NCBI GenBank assembly: GCA_027923505.1
Contig: BROI01000002.1
Location: 1,860,001-1,924,000 of the forward strand
Source of the DNA: Mayamaea pseudoterrestris
Taxonomy: Eukaryota > Bacillariophyta > Bacillariophyceae > Sellaphorales > Sellaphoraceae
Direction: 5' to 3'
DNA: 64,000 nt
The notes under the pieces: generated by a model
The model's database searches: none
What the model saw: only the letters and a program-made list of their open reading frames with translations
Told to the model about the DNA's origin: nothing
Position numbers and translations under genes: made by a program
Shown: positions 11,401-22,839 of the stretch, in pieces
How positions within the stretch are numbered: position 1 is the stretch's first letter
How the letters are laid out: the number at the start of each line of letters is the position of its first letter

Positions 11401-14400
11401 GTATACATGGCCTGCTGTAGGGGCATTTGAATGTCAAGGCATCTGCGGGCTGAGACTGGTGACAAGTTGTCACCAAATACATTGCCATCCCCTGAGACAC
11501 CAGCCAGGCATACCATCTTGTAGCGCAGCCTGAATAATGATGTTGGCGCCATTCTGGTGTCATTTGGGTGTATACATGGCCTGCTGTAGGGGCGTTTGAA
11601 TGTCAAGGCATCTGCGGGCTGAGACTGGTGACAAGTTGTCACTAAATACATTGCCATCCCCTGAGACACCAGCCAGGCATACCATCTTGTAGCGCAGCCT
11701 AAATAATGATGTTGGCACCATTCTGGTGTCATTTGGGTGTATACATGGCCTGCTGTATGCGTGTTTGAATGCCAAGGCATCTGCGGGCTGAGACTGGTGA
11801 CAAGTTGTCACCAAATACATTGCTGTCCCCTGAGACACCAGCCAGGCATACCATCTTGTAGCGCAGCCTAAATAATGATGTTGGCGCCATTCTGGTGTCA
11901 TTTGGGTGTATACATGGCCTGCTGTAGGGGCATTTGAATGTCAAGGCATCTGCGGGCTGAGACTGGTGACAAGTTGTCACCAAATACATTGCAGTCCCCT
12001 GAGACACCAGCCAGGCATACCATCTTGTAGCGCAGCCTAAATAATGATGTTGGCGCCATTCTGGTGTCATTTGGGTGTATACATGGCCTGCTGTAGGGGC
12101 ATTTGAATGTCAAGGCATCTGCGGGCTGAGACTGGTGACAAGTTGTCACCAAATACATTGCAGTCCCCTGAGACACCAGCCAGGCATACCATCTTGTAGC
12201 GCAGCCTAAATAATGATGTTGGCGCCATTCTGGTGTCATTTGGGTGTATACATGGCCTGCTGTAGGGGCATTTGAATGTCAAGGCATCTGCGGGCTGAGA
12301 TTGGTGACAAGTTGTCACCAAATACATTGCAGTCCCCTGAGACACCAGCCAGGCATACCATCTTGTAGCGCAGCCTAAATAATGATGTTGGCACCATTCT
12401 GGTGTCATTTGGGTGTATACATGGCCTGCTGTAGGGGCATTTGAATGTCAAGGCATCTGCGGGCTGAGACTGGTGACAAGTTGTCACCAAATACATTGCA
12501 GTCCCCTGAGACACAAGCCAGGCATACCATCTTGTAGCGCAGCCTGAATAATGATGTTGGCGCCATTCTGGTGTCATTTGGGTGTATACATGGCCTGCTG
12601 TAGGGGCATTTGAATGTCAAGGCATCTGCGGGCTGAGACTGGTGACAAGTTGTCACCAAATACATTGCCGTCCCCTGAGACACCAGCCAGGCATACCATC
12701 TTGTAGCGCAGCCTAAATAATGATGTTGGCGCCATTCTGGTGTCATTTGGGTGTATACATGGCCTGCTGTAGGGGTGTTTGAATGTCAAGGCATCTGCGG
12801 GCTGAGACTGGTGACAAGTTGTCACCAAATACATTGCAGTCCCCTGAGACACCAGCCAGGCATACCATCTTGTAGCGCAGCCTAAATAATGATGTTGGCG
12901 CCATTCTGGTGTCATTTGGGTGTATACATGGCCTGCTGTAGGGGCATTTGAATGTCAAGGCATCTGCGGGCTGAGACTGGTGACAAGTTGTCACCAAATA
13001 CATTGCCGTCCCCTGAGACACCAGCCAGGCATACCATCTTGTAGCGCAGCCTAAATAATGATGTTGGCGCCATTCTGGTGTCATTTGGGTGTATACATGG
13101 CCTGCTGTAGGGGCGTTTGAATGTCAAGGCATCTGCGGGCTGAGACTGGTGACAAGTTGTCACCAAATACATTGCAGTCCCCTGAGACACCAGCCAGGCA
13201 TACCATCTTGTAGCGCAGCCTAAATAATGATGTTGGCGCCATTCTGGTGTCATTTGGGTGTATACATGGCCTGCTGTAGGGGCATTTGAATGTCAAGGCA
13301 TCTGCGGGCTGAGACTGGTGACAAGTTGTCACCAAATACATTGCCATCCCCTGAGACACCAGCCAGGCATACCATCTTGTAGCGCAGCCTAAATAATGAT
13401 GTTGGCGCCATTCTGGTGTCATTTGGGTGTATACATGGCCTGCTGTAGGGGCATTTGAATGTCAAGGCATCTGCGGGCTGAGACTGGTGACAAGTTGTCA
13501 CCAAATACATTGCAGTCCCCTGAGACACCAGCCAGGCATACCATCTTGTAGCGCAGCCTAAATAATGATGTTGGCGCCATTCTGGTGTCATTTGGGTGTA
13601 TACATGGCCTGCTGCAGGGGCGTTTGAATGTCAAGGCATCTGCGGGCTGAGACTGGTGACAAGTTGTCACCAAATACATTGCCATCCCCTGAGACACCAG
13701 CCAGGCATACCATCTTGTAGCGCAGCCTAAATAATGATGTTGGCGCCATTCTGGTGTCATTTGGGTGTATACATGGCCTGCTGCAGGGGCGTTTGAATGT
13801 CAAGGCATCTGCGGACTGAGACTGGTGACAAGTTGTCACCAAATACATTGCCGTCCCCTGAGACACCAGCCAGGCATACCATCTTGTAGCGCAGCCTGAA
13901 TAATGATGTTGGCGCCATTCTGGTGTCATTTGGGTGTATACATGGCCTGCTGTAGGGGTGTTTGAATGTCAAGGCATCTGCGGGCTGAGACTGGTGACAA
14001 GTTGTCACCAAATACATTGCAGTCCCCTGAGACACCAGCCAGGCATACCATCTTGTAGCGCAGCCTAAATAATGATGTTGGCGCCATTCTGGTGTCATTT
14101 GGGTGTATACATGGCCTGCTGTAGGGGCATTTGAATGTCAAGGCATCTGCGGGCTGAGACTGGTGACAAGTTGTCACCAAATACATTGCCGTCCCCTGAG
14201 ACACCAGCCAGGCATACCATCTTGTAGCGCAGCCTAAATAATGATGTTGGCACCATTCTGGTGTCATTTGGGTGTATACATGGCCTGCTGTAGGGGCATT
14301 TGAATGTCAAGGCATCTGCGGGCTGAGACTGGTGACAAGTTGTCACCAAATACATTGCCGTCCCCTGAGACACCAGCCAGGCATACCATCTTGTAGCGCA

Positions 14401-16199
14401 GCCTAAATAATGATGTTGGCGCCATTCTGGTGTCATTTGGGTGTATACATGGCCTGCTGAAGGGGCGTTTGAATGTCAAGGCATCTGCGGGCTGAGACTG
14501 GTGACAAGTTGTCACCAAATACATTGCAGTCCCCTGAGACACCAGCCAGGCATACCATCTTGTAGCGCAGCCTAAATAATGATGTTGGCGCCATTCTGGT
14601 GTCATTTGGGTGTATACATGGCCTGCTGTAGGGGCATTTGAATGTCAAGGCATCTGCGGGCTGAGACTGGTGACAAGTTGTCACCAAATACATTGCCGTC
14701 CCCTGAGACACCAGCCAGGCATACCATCTTGTAGCGCAGCCTAAATAATGATGTTGGCGCCATTCTGGTGTCATTTGGGTGTATACATGGCCTGCTGTAG
14801 GGGCGTTTGAATGTCAAGGCATCTGCGGGCTGAGACTGGTGACAAGTTGTCACCAAATACATTGCCGTCCCCTGAGACACCAGCCAGGCATACCATCTTG
14901 TAGCGCAGCCTAAAAAATGATGTTGGCGCCATTCCGGTGTCATTTGGGTGCATACATGGCCTGCTGTAGGGGCATTTGAATGTCAAGGCATCTGCGGGCT
15001 GAGACTGGTGACAAGTTGTCACCAAATACATTGCAGTCCCCTGAGACACCAGCCAGGCATACCATCTTGTAGCACAGCCTATATAATGATGTTGGCACCA
15101 TTCTGGTGTCATTTGGGTGTATACATGGCCTGCTGTAGGGGCGTTTGAATGTCAAGGCATCTGCGGGCTGAGACTGGTGACAAGTTGTCACCAAATACAT
15201 TGCCATCCCCTGAGACACCAGCCAGGCATACCATCTTGTAGCGCAGCCTAAATAATGATGTTGGCGCCATTCTGGTGTCATTTGGGTGTATACATGGCCT
15301 GCTGTAGGGGCCTTTGAATGTCAAGGCATCTGCGGGATGAGACTGGTGACAAGTTGTCACCAAATACATTGCAGTCCCCTGAGACACCAGCCAGGCATAC
15401 CATCTTGTAGCGCAGCCTAAATAATGAGGTTGGCACCATTCTGGTGTCATATGGGTGTATACATGGCCTGCTGTAGGGGCGTTTGAATGTCAAGGCATCT
15501 GCGGGATGAGACTGGTGACAAGTTGTCAACAAATACATTGCAGTCCCCTGAGACACAAGCCAGGCATACCAACTTGTAGCGCAGCCTATATACTGATGTT
15601 GGCACCATTCTGGTGTCATTTGGGTGTATACATGGCCTGCTGTAGGGGCATTTGAATGTCATGGCATCTGCGGGATGAGACTGGTGACAAGTTGTCACCA
15701 AATACATTGCCGTCCCCTGAGACACCAGCCAGGCATACCATCTTGTAGCGCAGCCTAAATAATGATGTTGGCGCCATTCTGGTGTCATTTGGGTGTATAC
15801 ATGGCCTGCTGTAGGGGCGTTTGAATGTCAAGGCATCTGCGGGCTGAGACTGGTGACAAGTTGTCACCAAATACATTGCCGTCCCCTGAGACACCAGCCA
15901 GGCATACCATCTTGTAGCGCAGCCTAAATAATGATGTTGGCACCATTCTGGTGTCATTTGGGTGTATACATGGCCTGCTGTAGGGGCATTTGAATGTCAA
16001 GGCATCTGCGGGCTGAGACTGGTGACAAGTTGTCACCAAATACATTGCCATCCCCTGAGACACCAGCCAGGCATACCATCTTGTAGCGCAGCCTCAATAA
16101 TGATGTTGGCACCATTCTGGTGTCATTTGGGTGTATACATGGCCTGCTGTAGGGGCATTTGAATGTCAAGGCATCTGCGGGATGAGACTGGTGACAAGT

Positions 16200-16240
16200 T
16201 GTCACCAAATACATTGGGATGCCATGTCCCAATCTGAGAC
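16200..16240. repeat. Single monomer with a 10-bp net insertion forming a hairpin
   Basis: This is the only length change in a long indel-free run: the spacing here is 179 instead of 169. The segment between CAAATACATT and CTGAGACACC is replaced by a sequence with 7-bp arms ATTGGGA and TCCCAAT around TGCCATG. The inverted arms suggest templated repair. Confidence 0.85.
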
Positions 16241-17899
16241 ACCAGCCAGGCATACCATCTTGTAGCGCAGCCTAAATAATGATGTTGGCGCCATTCTGGT
16301 GTCATTTGGGTGTATACATGGCCTGCTGTAGGGGCATTTGAATGTCAAGGCATCTGCGGGATGAGACTGGTGACAAGTTGTCACCAAATACATTGCCATC
16401 CCCTGAGACACCAGCCAGGCATACCATCTTGTAGCGCAGCCTAAATAATGATGTTGGCGCCATTCTGGTGTCATTTGGGTGTATACATGGCCTGCTGCAG
16501 GGGCGTTTGAATGTCAAGGCATCTGCGGGATGAGACTGGTGACAAGTTGTCACCAAATACATTGCCGTCCCCTGAGACACCAGCCAGGCATACCATCTTG
16601 TAGCGCAGCCTAAAAAATGATGTTGGCGCCATTCTGGTGTCATTTGGGTGTATACATGGCCTGCTGTAGGGGCATTTGAATGTCAACGCATCGGCGGGGT
16701 GAGACTGGTGACAAGTTGTCACCAAATACATTGCAGTCCCCTGAGACACCAGCCAGGCATACCATCTTGTAGCGCAGCCTAAAAAATGAGGTTGGCACCA
16801 TTCTGGTGTCATATGGGTGTATACATGGCCTGCTGTAGGGGCATTTGAATGTCAAGGCATCCGCGGGCTGAGACTGGTGACAAGTTGTCACCAAAAACAT
16901 TGCCATCACCTGAGACACCAGCCAAGCCTACCATCTTGTAGCGCAGCCTGAATAATGGTGTTGGCACCATTCTGGTGTGATTTGGGTGTATACATGGCTT
17001 GCTGTAGGGGCGTTTGAATGTCACGGCATCTGCGGGCTGAGACTGGTGACAAGTTGTCACCAAATACATTGCCATCCCCTGAGACACCAGCCAAGCCTAC
17101 CATCTTGTAGCGCAGCCTAAAAAAAGATGTTGGCACCATTCTGGTGTAATTTGGGTGTACTACAGGGCCTGCTGGTAGGGGCGTTTGAATGTCACGGCAT
17201 CTGCGGGCTGAGACTGGTGACAAGTTGTCACCAAATACATTGCCACCCCTGAGACACCAGCCAGGCATACCATCTTGTAGCGCAGCCTGAATAATGATGT
17301 TGGCACCATTCTGGGCATTTGGGTGTACCTACATGGCATGCTGTAGGGGCATTTGAATGTCACGGCATCTGCAGGCTGAGACTGGTGACAAGTTGTCACC
17401 AAATACATTGCCAACCCCTGAGACACCAGCCAAGCCTACCATCTTGTAGCGCATCCTAATGAATGATGTTGGCACCATTCTGGTGTATTTTGGGTACCTA
17501 CAGGGCTTGCTGTAGGGGTGTTTGAATGTCACGGCATCTGCGGGCTGAGACTGGTGACAAGTTGTCACCAAATACATTGCCAACCCCTGAGACACCAGCC
17601 AAGCCTACCATGATGTAGCACAGCCTAAAATGATGTTGGCACCATTCTGGTGTATTTTGGGCACCTACAGGGCTTGCTGTAGGGGCGTTTGAATGTCACG
17701 GCATCCGCGGGCTGAGACTGGTGACAAGTTGTCACCAAATACATTGCCATTCCCTAAGACACCAACCAAGCCTACCCTCTTGTAGCGCAGCCTAAATAAT
17801 GATGTTGGCACCATTCTGGTGTCATTTGGGTGTATACATGGCCTGCTGTAGGGGCATTTGAATGTCAAGGCATCTGCGGGCTGAGACTGGTGACAAGTT

Positions 17900-18298
17900 G
17901 TACCATACTTGCGTGACACAGTTGTCAATGGCCACCTAATGTTTTGCTGATCATTGGCATGGGGCATTGTAGTGGTTGTCCATAATTTGGGGTGTTGGCC
18001 ACACCCATTTGATGTGTAGGCCTCCAGGCAGACCGTTTTCACCATGTCAGCCATCCGTGTCAATGGCACACCCTGGACATGTTTTGCGACTCATTCTGGT
18101 GTCATGTTGGGTGTTCATGGCCATGCTGTAGGGGCATTTCAATGTCAAGGCATCTGCATGGTGAGATTTGGTGACAGGTTGGCCACACCATTTGTAGACC
18201 AGTCCATGCTGTAGGCCTCCAGGCAGTCCGTTTTGCACCATGTCAGACCATCCTCATGTCAATGGCACACCCTGGACATGTTTGGCATGACTCATTGG
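17900..18298. repeat. Chimeric island: third repeat type with about 195-bp spacing inside the array
   Basis: Two copies of a block beginning GTAGGCCTCCAGGCAG (at 18016 and 18211) also share CACCATGTCAG and AATGGCACACCCTGGACATG. Between them lies a diverged 169-type segment (CATTCTGGTGTCATGTTGGG, GCTGTAGGGGCATTTCAATG). The palindrome is lost there (GGTGACAGGTTGGCCACACC). Ordinary core monomers resume at about 18299. Confidence 0.85.
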
Positions 18299-20121
18299 TA
18301 CATTGCCATCCCCTGAGACACCAGCCAGGCATACCATCTTGTAGCGCAGCCTAAATAATGATGTTGGCGCCATTCTGGTGTCATTTGGGTGTATCCATGG
18401 CCTGCTGTAGGGGCATTTGAATGTCAAGGCATCTGCGGGATGAGACTGGTGACAAGTTGTCACCAAATACATTGCAGTCCCCTGAGACACCAGCCAGGCA
18501 TACCATCTTGTAGCGCAGCCTAAATAATGATGTTGGCGCCATTCTGGTGTCATTTGGGTGTATACATGGCCTGCTGCAGGGGCGTTTGAATGTCAAGGCA
18601 TCTGCGGGATGAGACTGGTGACAAGTTGTCACCAAATACATTGCAGTCCCCTGAGACACAAGCCAGGCATACCATCTTGTAGCGCGGCCTAAATAATGAT
18701 GTTGGCACCATTCTGGTGTCATTTGGGTGTATACATGGCCTGCTGTAGGGGCATTTGAATGTCATGGCATCTGCGGGCTGAGATTGGTGACAAGTTGTCA
18801 CCAAATACATTGCAGTCCCCTGAGACACCAGCCAGGCATATCATCTTGTAGTGCGGCCTAAATAATGATGTTGGCACCATTCTGGTGTCATTTGGGTGTA
18901 TACATGGCCTGCTGTAGGGGTGTTTGAATGTCAAGGCATCTGCGGGATGAGACTGGTGACAAGGTGTCACCAAATACATTGCAGTCCCCTGAGACACAAG
19001 CCAGGCATACCATCTTGTAGCGCGGCCTGAATAATGATGTTGGCACCATTCTGGTGTCATTTGGGTGTATACATGGCCTGCTGTAGGGGCATTTGAATGT
19101 CATGGCATCTGCGGGCTGAGATTGGTGACAAGTTGTCACCAAATACATTGCAGTCCCCTGAGACACCAGCCAGGCATACCATCTTGTAGCGCAGCCTGAA
19201 TAATGAGGTTGGCACCATTCTGGTGTCATTTGGGTGTATACATGGCCTGCTGTAGGGGCATTTGAATGTCAAGGAATCTGCGGGCGGAGACTGGTGACAA
19301 GTTGTCACCAAATACATTGCCATCCCCTGAGACACCAGCCAGGCATACCATCTTGTAGCGCAGCCGGAATAATGATGTTGGCACCGTTCTGGTGTCATTG
19401 GGGTGTATACATGGCCTGCTGTAGGTGTGTTTAAATGTCAAGGCATCTGCGGGCTGAGACTGGTGACAAGTTGTCACCAGATACATTGCAGTCCCCTGAG
19501 TCAAAAGACAGGCGTACCATCTTGTATCGCAGCCTGAAAAATGATGTTGGCGCCATTCTGGTGTTATTTGGGTGTATACATGGCCTGCTGTAGGGGTGTT
19601 TGAATGTCAAGGCATCTGCAAGCTGAGACTGGTGACAAGTTGTCACCAAATACAATGCCATCCCCTGAGACACCAGCCAGGCTTACCATCTTGTAGCGCA
19701 GCCTATATTATGATGTTGGCATCATTCTGGTGTAAATTGGGCACCTACAGGGCTTGCTGTAGGGGCGTTTGAATGTCATGGCATCTGCGGGCTGAGACTG
19801 GTGACAAGTTGTCACCAAATACATGGCCATCCCCTGAAACTCCTGTCAGGCTTACAACCTTGTAGCGCAGCCTGAATAATGATGTTGGCACCATTCTGGT
19901 GTAATTTGGGCACCTACAGACGTGCTGTAGGAACATTTGAATGTCATGGCATCTGCGGGCTGTGACTGGTGACAAGTTGTCACCAAATACACTGCCATCA
20001 CCTGAGACACCAGCCAGGCATACCATCTTGTAGCACAGCCTGAATAATGATGTTGGCACCAGGTGGGCACCTACAGGGCTTGCTGTAGGGGTGTATGAAT
20101 GTCATGGCATCTTCGGGCTGA

Positions 20122-20146
20122 GACTGGTGAGAACTTCTCACCAGTC
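20122..20146. repeat. 25-bp palindrome variant with both arms changed
   Basis: Arms GACTGGTGAGAA and TTCTCACCAGTC around one C. Relative to the common monomer, GACAA became GAGAA and TTGTC became TTCTC, so pairing is kept. The right arm is also extended to match GACT. Confidence 0.9.
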
Positions 20147-20290
20147 ACATTGCCATCCCCTGAGACACCAGCCAAGCCTACCATCTTGTAGCGCAGCCTG
20201 AATAATGATGTTGGCACCATTCTGGTGTAATTTGGGCACCTACAGGGCTTGCTATAGGGGCATGTGAATGTCATGGCACCTGCGGGCTGA

Positions 20291-20315
20291 GACTGGTGAG
20301 AAGTTCTCACCAGTC
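20291..20315. repeat. Second 25-bp palindrome variant, 169 bp further on
   Basis: Same arms as the variant at 20122-20146, with G at the centre instead of C. It is the last 169-type monomer before the 345-bp repeats begin. Confidence 0.9.
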
Positions 20316-20330
20316 ACATTGCAGAGCCAA

Positions 20331-21535
20331 CTACTTGTTGGATCTGCCAGTGGTGCACCTCAAGTGGCAAGTCAGACTTGCAAAATGGCCTACGGACCCC
20401 ATCATACAACAGACATGGACTTTAACATTAAATGGGACTCATCGACTTGTCAATTTGGATGTGGAACCCACCACCATTTGATGGGACTCTGCACATTCAA
20501 CAAATGGTTGAATGTGCCAGCATTGCACCCTTTTTGGTGGCAGGGATCATCACTATTGCTAAACTGAGCCCTATGATTGCTTTCAATTCATGCTTGTTCT
20601 CATAATGGGCCAATCTTTGGTCAGTAGCACCTCAGTTTCCACCACCATATGTGCCATGGTGAGACTCGGCAGATCCAACAACTTGTTTGATCTGCCAGTG
20701 GTGCACCTCAAGTGGCAAGTCAGACTTGCAAAATGGCCTACGGACCCCACCATACAACAGACATGGACTTTATCATTAAATGGGACTAATCGACTTGTCA
20801 ATTTGGGTGTGGAACCCACCACCATGTGATGGGACTCCGTGCATTGAATGTGCAAACATTGCACCCTTTTTGGTGGCAGTACTCATCACCATTGCTGGCT
20901 GAGCCCTCTGATTGCTTTCAATTCATGCTTGTTCTCATGATGGGCCCAACAGTGATCAGTAGCACCTCAGTATCCACCACTATATGTGCCATGTTGCGAC
21001 TCAGCAGAGCCAACAACTTGTTGGATCTGTCAGCGATGCACCTCAAGTGGCAAGTCAAACTTGCAAAATAGCCTACGGACCCCAACATACAACAGACATG
21101 GAATTAACATTAAATGGGACTCATCGACTTGTCAATTTGGATGTGGAACCCGCCACCATGTGATGGGACTCTGCACACTCAACAACTGGTTGAATGTGCC
21201 AGCATTGCACCCTTTTTGGTGGTAGGGATTATCACCATTGCTGGCTGGGAGCATCACCATTGCTGGTTGAGCCCTCTGATTGCTTTCAATTCATGCTTGT
21301 TCTCATGATGAGCCAACGTTGGTTAGTGGCACCTCAGTATCCACCACCATATGTGCCATGGTGAGACTCAGCAGATCCAACACCTTTTTGGACCTGCAAG
21401 TGGCACACCTCAAGTGGCAAGTCAGTCTTCCAAAATAGCCTATAGAAATCATAAAACAACAGACATGGAATTTAACATTGAATTTGACTCATAGACTTGT
21501 CACTCTGGGTGTGGAACCATCACTATGCCCTAAGA
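20331..21535. repeat. Second satellite family, about 345-bp unit, roughly 3.5 copies
   Basis: Landmark TTGTTGGATCTGCCAGTGG and its variants begin near 20335, 20683, 21018 and 21385, giving spacings of about 348, 335 and 367 bp. Each unit also contains CACCTCAAGTGGCAAGTCAG, CAACAGACATGGA, ATTGCACCCTTTTTGGTGG and CACCATATGTGCCATG. Length changes come from small indels, including a local duplication of GAGCATCACCATTGCTGG near 21245. There is no clear similarity to the 169-bp unit, although the length is near a dimer. Confidence 0.9.
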
Positions 21536-21963
21536 CTAAGAATGCTAGCACCATCTTGGCTTGATTTGGGCATACACATGGCTACAGGTATGGGCATTTG
21601 AAAATCATGGCATCTGTGGGCTGAGACTGGTGACAAGTTGTCACCAATTGCATCGCAGTCTACCAAGGGTACCGCCAGGCAATGCATCATGTAGCGCACC
21701 TGAAATAAGGATGATGGCACCGTTCTGGCTTGATTTGAGCATACACATGGCTACAGGGATGGGCACTTGAAAATTATGGCATCTGTGGGCTGAGAAGGGG
21801 GACAAGTTGTCACCAATTGCATCGCAGTCTACCGAGGGTACCTCCAGGCAATGCATCATGTAGCGCACCTGAAATAAGGATGTTAGCACCGTTCTGGCTT
21901 GATTTGGGCATACTCGTGGCTACAGGTATGGGATTTGAAAATTATGGCATCTGCTAGCTGAAC
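21536..21963. repeat. Right-edge diverged monomers of the 169-bp family
   Basis: About 2.5 monomers with GCACCTGAAATAAGGATG, GGGCATACACATGGCTACAG and TTGTCACCAATTGCATCGCA. They match the left-edge monomers better than the core. The palindrome is intact near 21627-21645; a later copy has a damaged left arm (GGGGGACAAGTTGTCACC). Confidence 0.85.
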
Positions 21964-22163
21964 CTACCTGTAGTTAGCGAGAAAGCGTCAAAAGTGTGTG
22001 ACGTACTTTTTTTCGCTCGGTCACACCTCCATGACGATTTCGCTTGGCGATCGCGGTCGATGAGGAAAAGGTAGTCAACAATGTTTGTAATCAATTGTGA
22101 TCCAGGCTTGAACAAGACCGTTCCAATATAATCTACAGTTCGAAACTCCGATCGAAACGCACC

Positions 22164-22769
22164 ATGCCGACATACCGACGCCTCGCATTGGCTGTCGTCG
22201 CATCCGTTCTACTGCCTTACACTTGTAGCTTTTCCGTTCAGAACTTGCATGTCCATCAACAGCAATCTAGCATGACCCGATCAGGCTTTTTTCAGACTGT
22301 TGTAACTGCAGCTGCCTTGACAATCACAGCAACTCCATTGGTCGCCAATGCCGATGTCACGGCCAAGCTGGCATCGTCGACTGCCTTGCGCAAAGTCAAG
22401 AGCTGCCAAAACAAGCTTGCAACGCTTGAAACTGCAATATCGGAGACAGATTACTTGGCCGTTCGACAGTCGCTTCGTGAAGCTCCATGCAGTGACTTGC
22501 GCAAAAGCATGACCACTTTGGTCAAGGGTGCCGAGGATGGATCCAACGCGCAAGAGATTTCCGCCAAATACAAGACTTTTATATCAAGTCTAGAAACACT
22601 CGACGCCAAGGCTGGTTTGGGGTTGCGAGGACAGTCAATATCAGTGGAGGAAATGACCAAATACTATCAAGCAGTGTTGATCAATCTGCGCGAGTTTTTG
22701 GAGGCCGCGCAAGCAGCAGCCGAGGTTCCACTGCAGTACAATGATGATATTGCTACCGGCAGTCAATAG
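22164..22769 (+). CDS. Psb31/PsbQ-like extrinsic photosystem II protein, thylakoid lumen
   Basis: Predicted lumenal four-helix protein of the oxygen-evolving complex, 201 aa. Residues 1-22 are a signal peptide ending YTCSF, an ASAFAP-type junction with Phe, followed by a Ser/Gln-rich transit stretch. A second hydrophobic segment (VVTAAALTITATPLVANA) ends in an ANA site for thylakoidal processing. The mature part, from DVTAKL, is all helical, with the pattern LRKVKSCQNKL, DYLAVRQSLREAPCSDLRK, YKTFISSLETLDAKAGLGLR and YYQAVLINLREFLEAA. That order matches my memory of diatom Psb31. The two Cys (SCQ and PCS) may pair. The gene is intronless and starts about 200 bp past the satellite edge; its stop is 70 bp from the stop of the convergent sulfotransferase-like gene. 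Psb31 versus another PsbQ-fold protein is not settled. Confidence 0.65.
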   Translation: MPTYRRLALAVVASVLLPYTCSFSVQNLHVHQQQSSMTRSGFFQTVVTAAALTITATPLVANADVTAKLASSTALRKVKSCQNKLATLETAISETDYLAVRQSLREAPCSDLRKSMTTLVKGAEDGSNAQEISAKYKTFISSLETLDAKAGLGLRGQSISVEEMTKYYQAVLINLREFLEAAQAAAEVPLQYNDDIATGSQ

Positions 22770-22839
22770 TATTGGTATTACAAGGTTTATCTAAGAATGA
22801 ATTACATGGTAGAAGGCATAGCTAACGCACAAGTTATCG

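Larger units (their letters stand above)
7380..20330. repeat. 169-bp satellite array, about 75 head-to-tail monomers
   Basis: The unit carries the landmarks ATCTTGTAGCGCAGCCT, AATGATGTTGGC, ATTCTGGTGTCATTTGGG, GTATACATGGCCTGCTG, AATGTCAAGGCATCTGCGGG and the palindrome TGGTGACAAGTTGTCACCA. Between about 8.5 and 16.1 kb the same landmark recurs every 169 bp for 45 consecutive units with no net indel. Variation is mostly two-state substitution (GGCGCC/GGCACC, CCTAAATAA/CCTGAATAA, GGGGCATTT/GGGGCGTTT). The first monomers (7.38-7.83 kb) are diverged. A second subfamily, with GGGCACCTACAGGGCTTGC and TCACGGCATC, occupies about 16.9-17.8 and 19.7-20.3 kb. Unit length is near nucleosomal. A centromeric or pericentromeric role is an inference. 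Confidence 0.97.

Noticed and set aside
8518-19398. Dozens of overlapping 113-codon minus-strand frames and 66-codon plus-strand frames across the satellite
   Set aside because: They repeat because the 169-bp unit is 3n+1, so each frame stays open for about two units and then shifts. The translation has no protein-like features and merely follows the tandem repeat.
7380-20330. CRISPR-like regular repeats
   Set aside because: The whole 169-bp unit repeats; there are no unique spacers, and the genome is eukaryotic with introns.
22100-22163. tRNA-like T-loop AGTTCGAAACTCC before the Psb31-like gene
   Set aside because: No matching acceptor, D or anticodon stems could be found around it.
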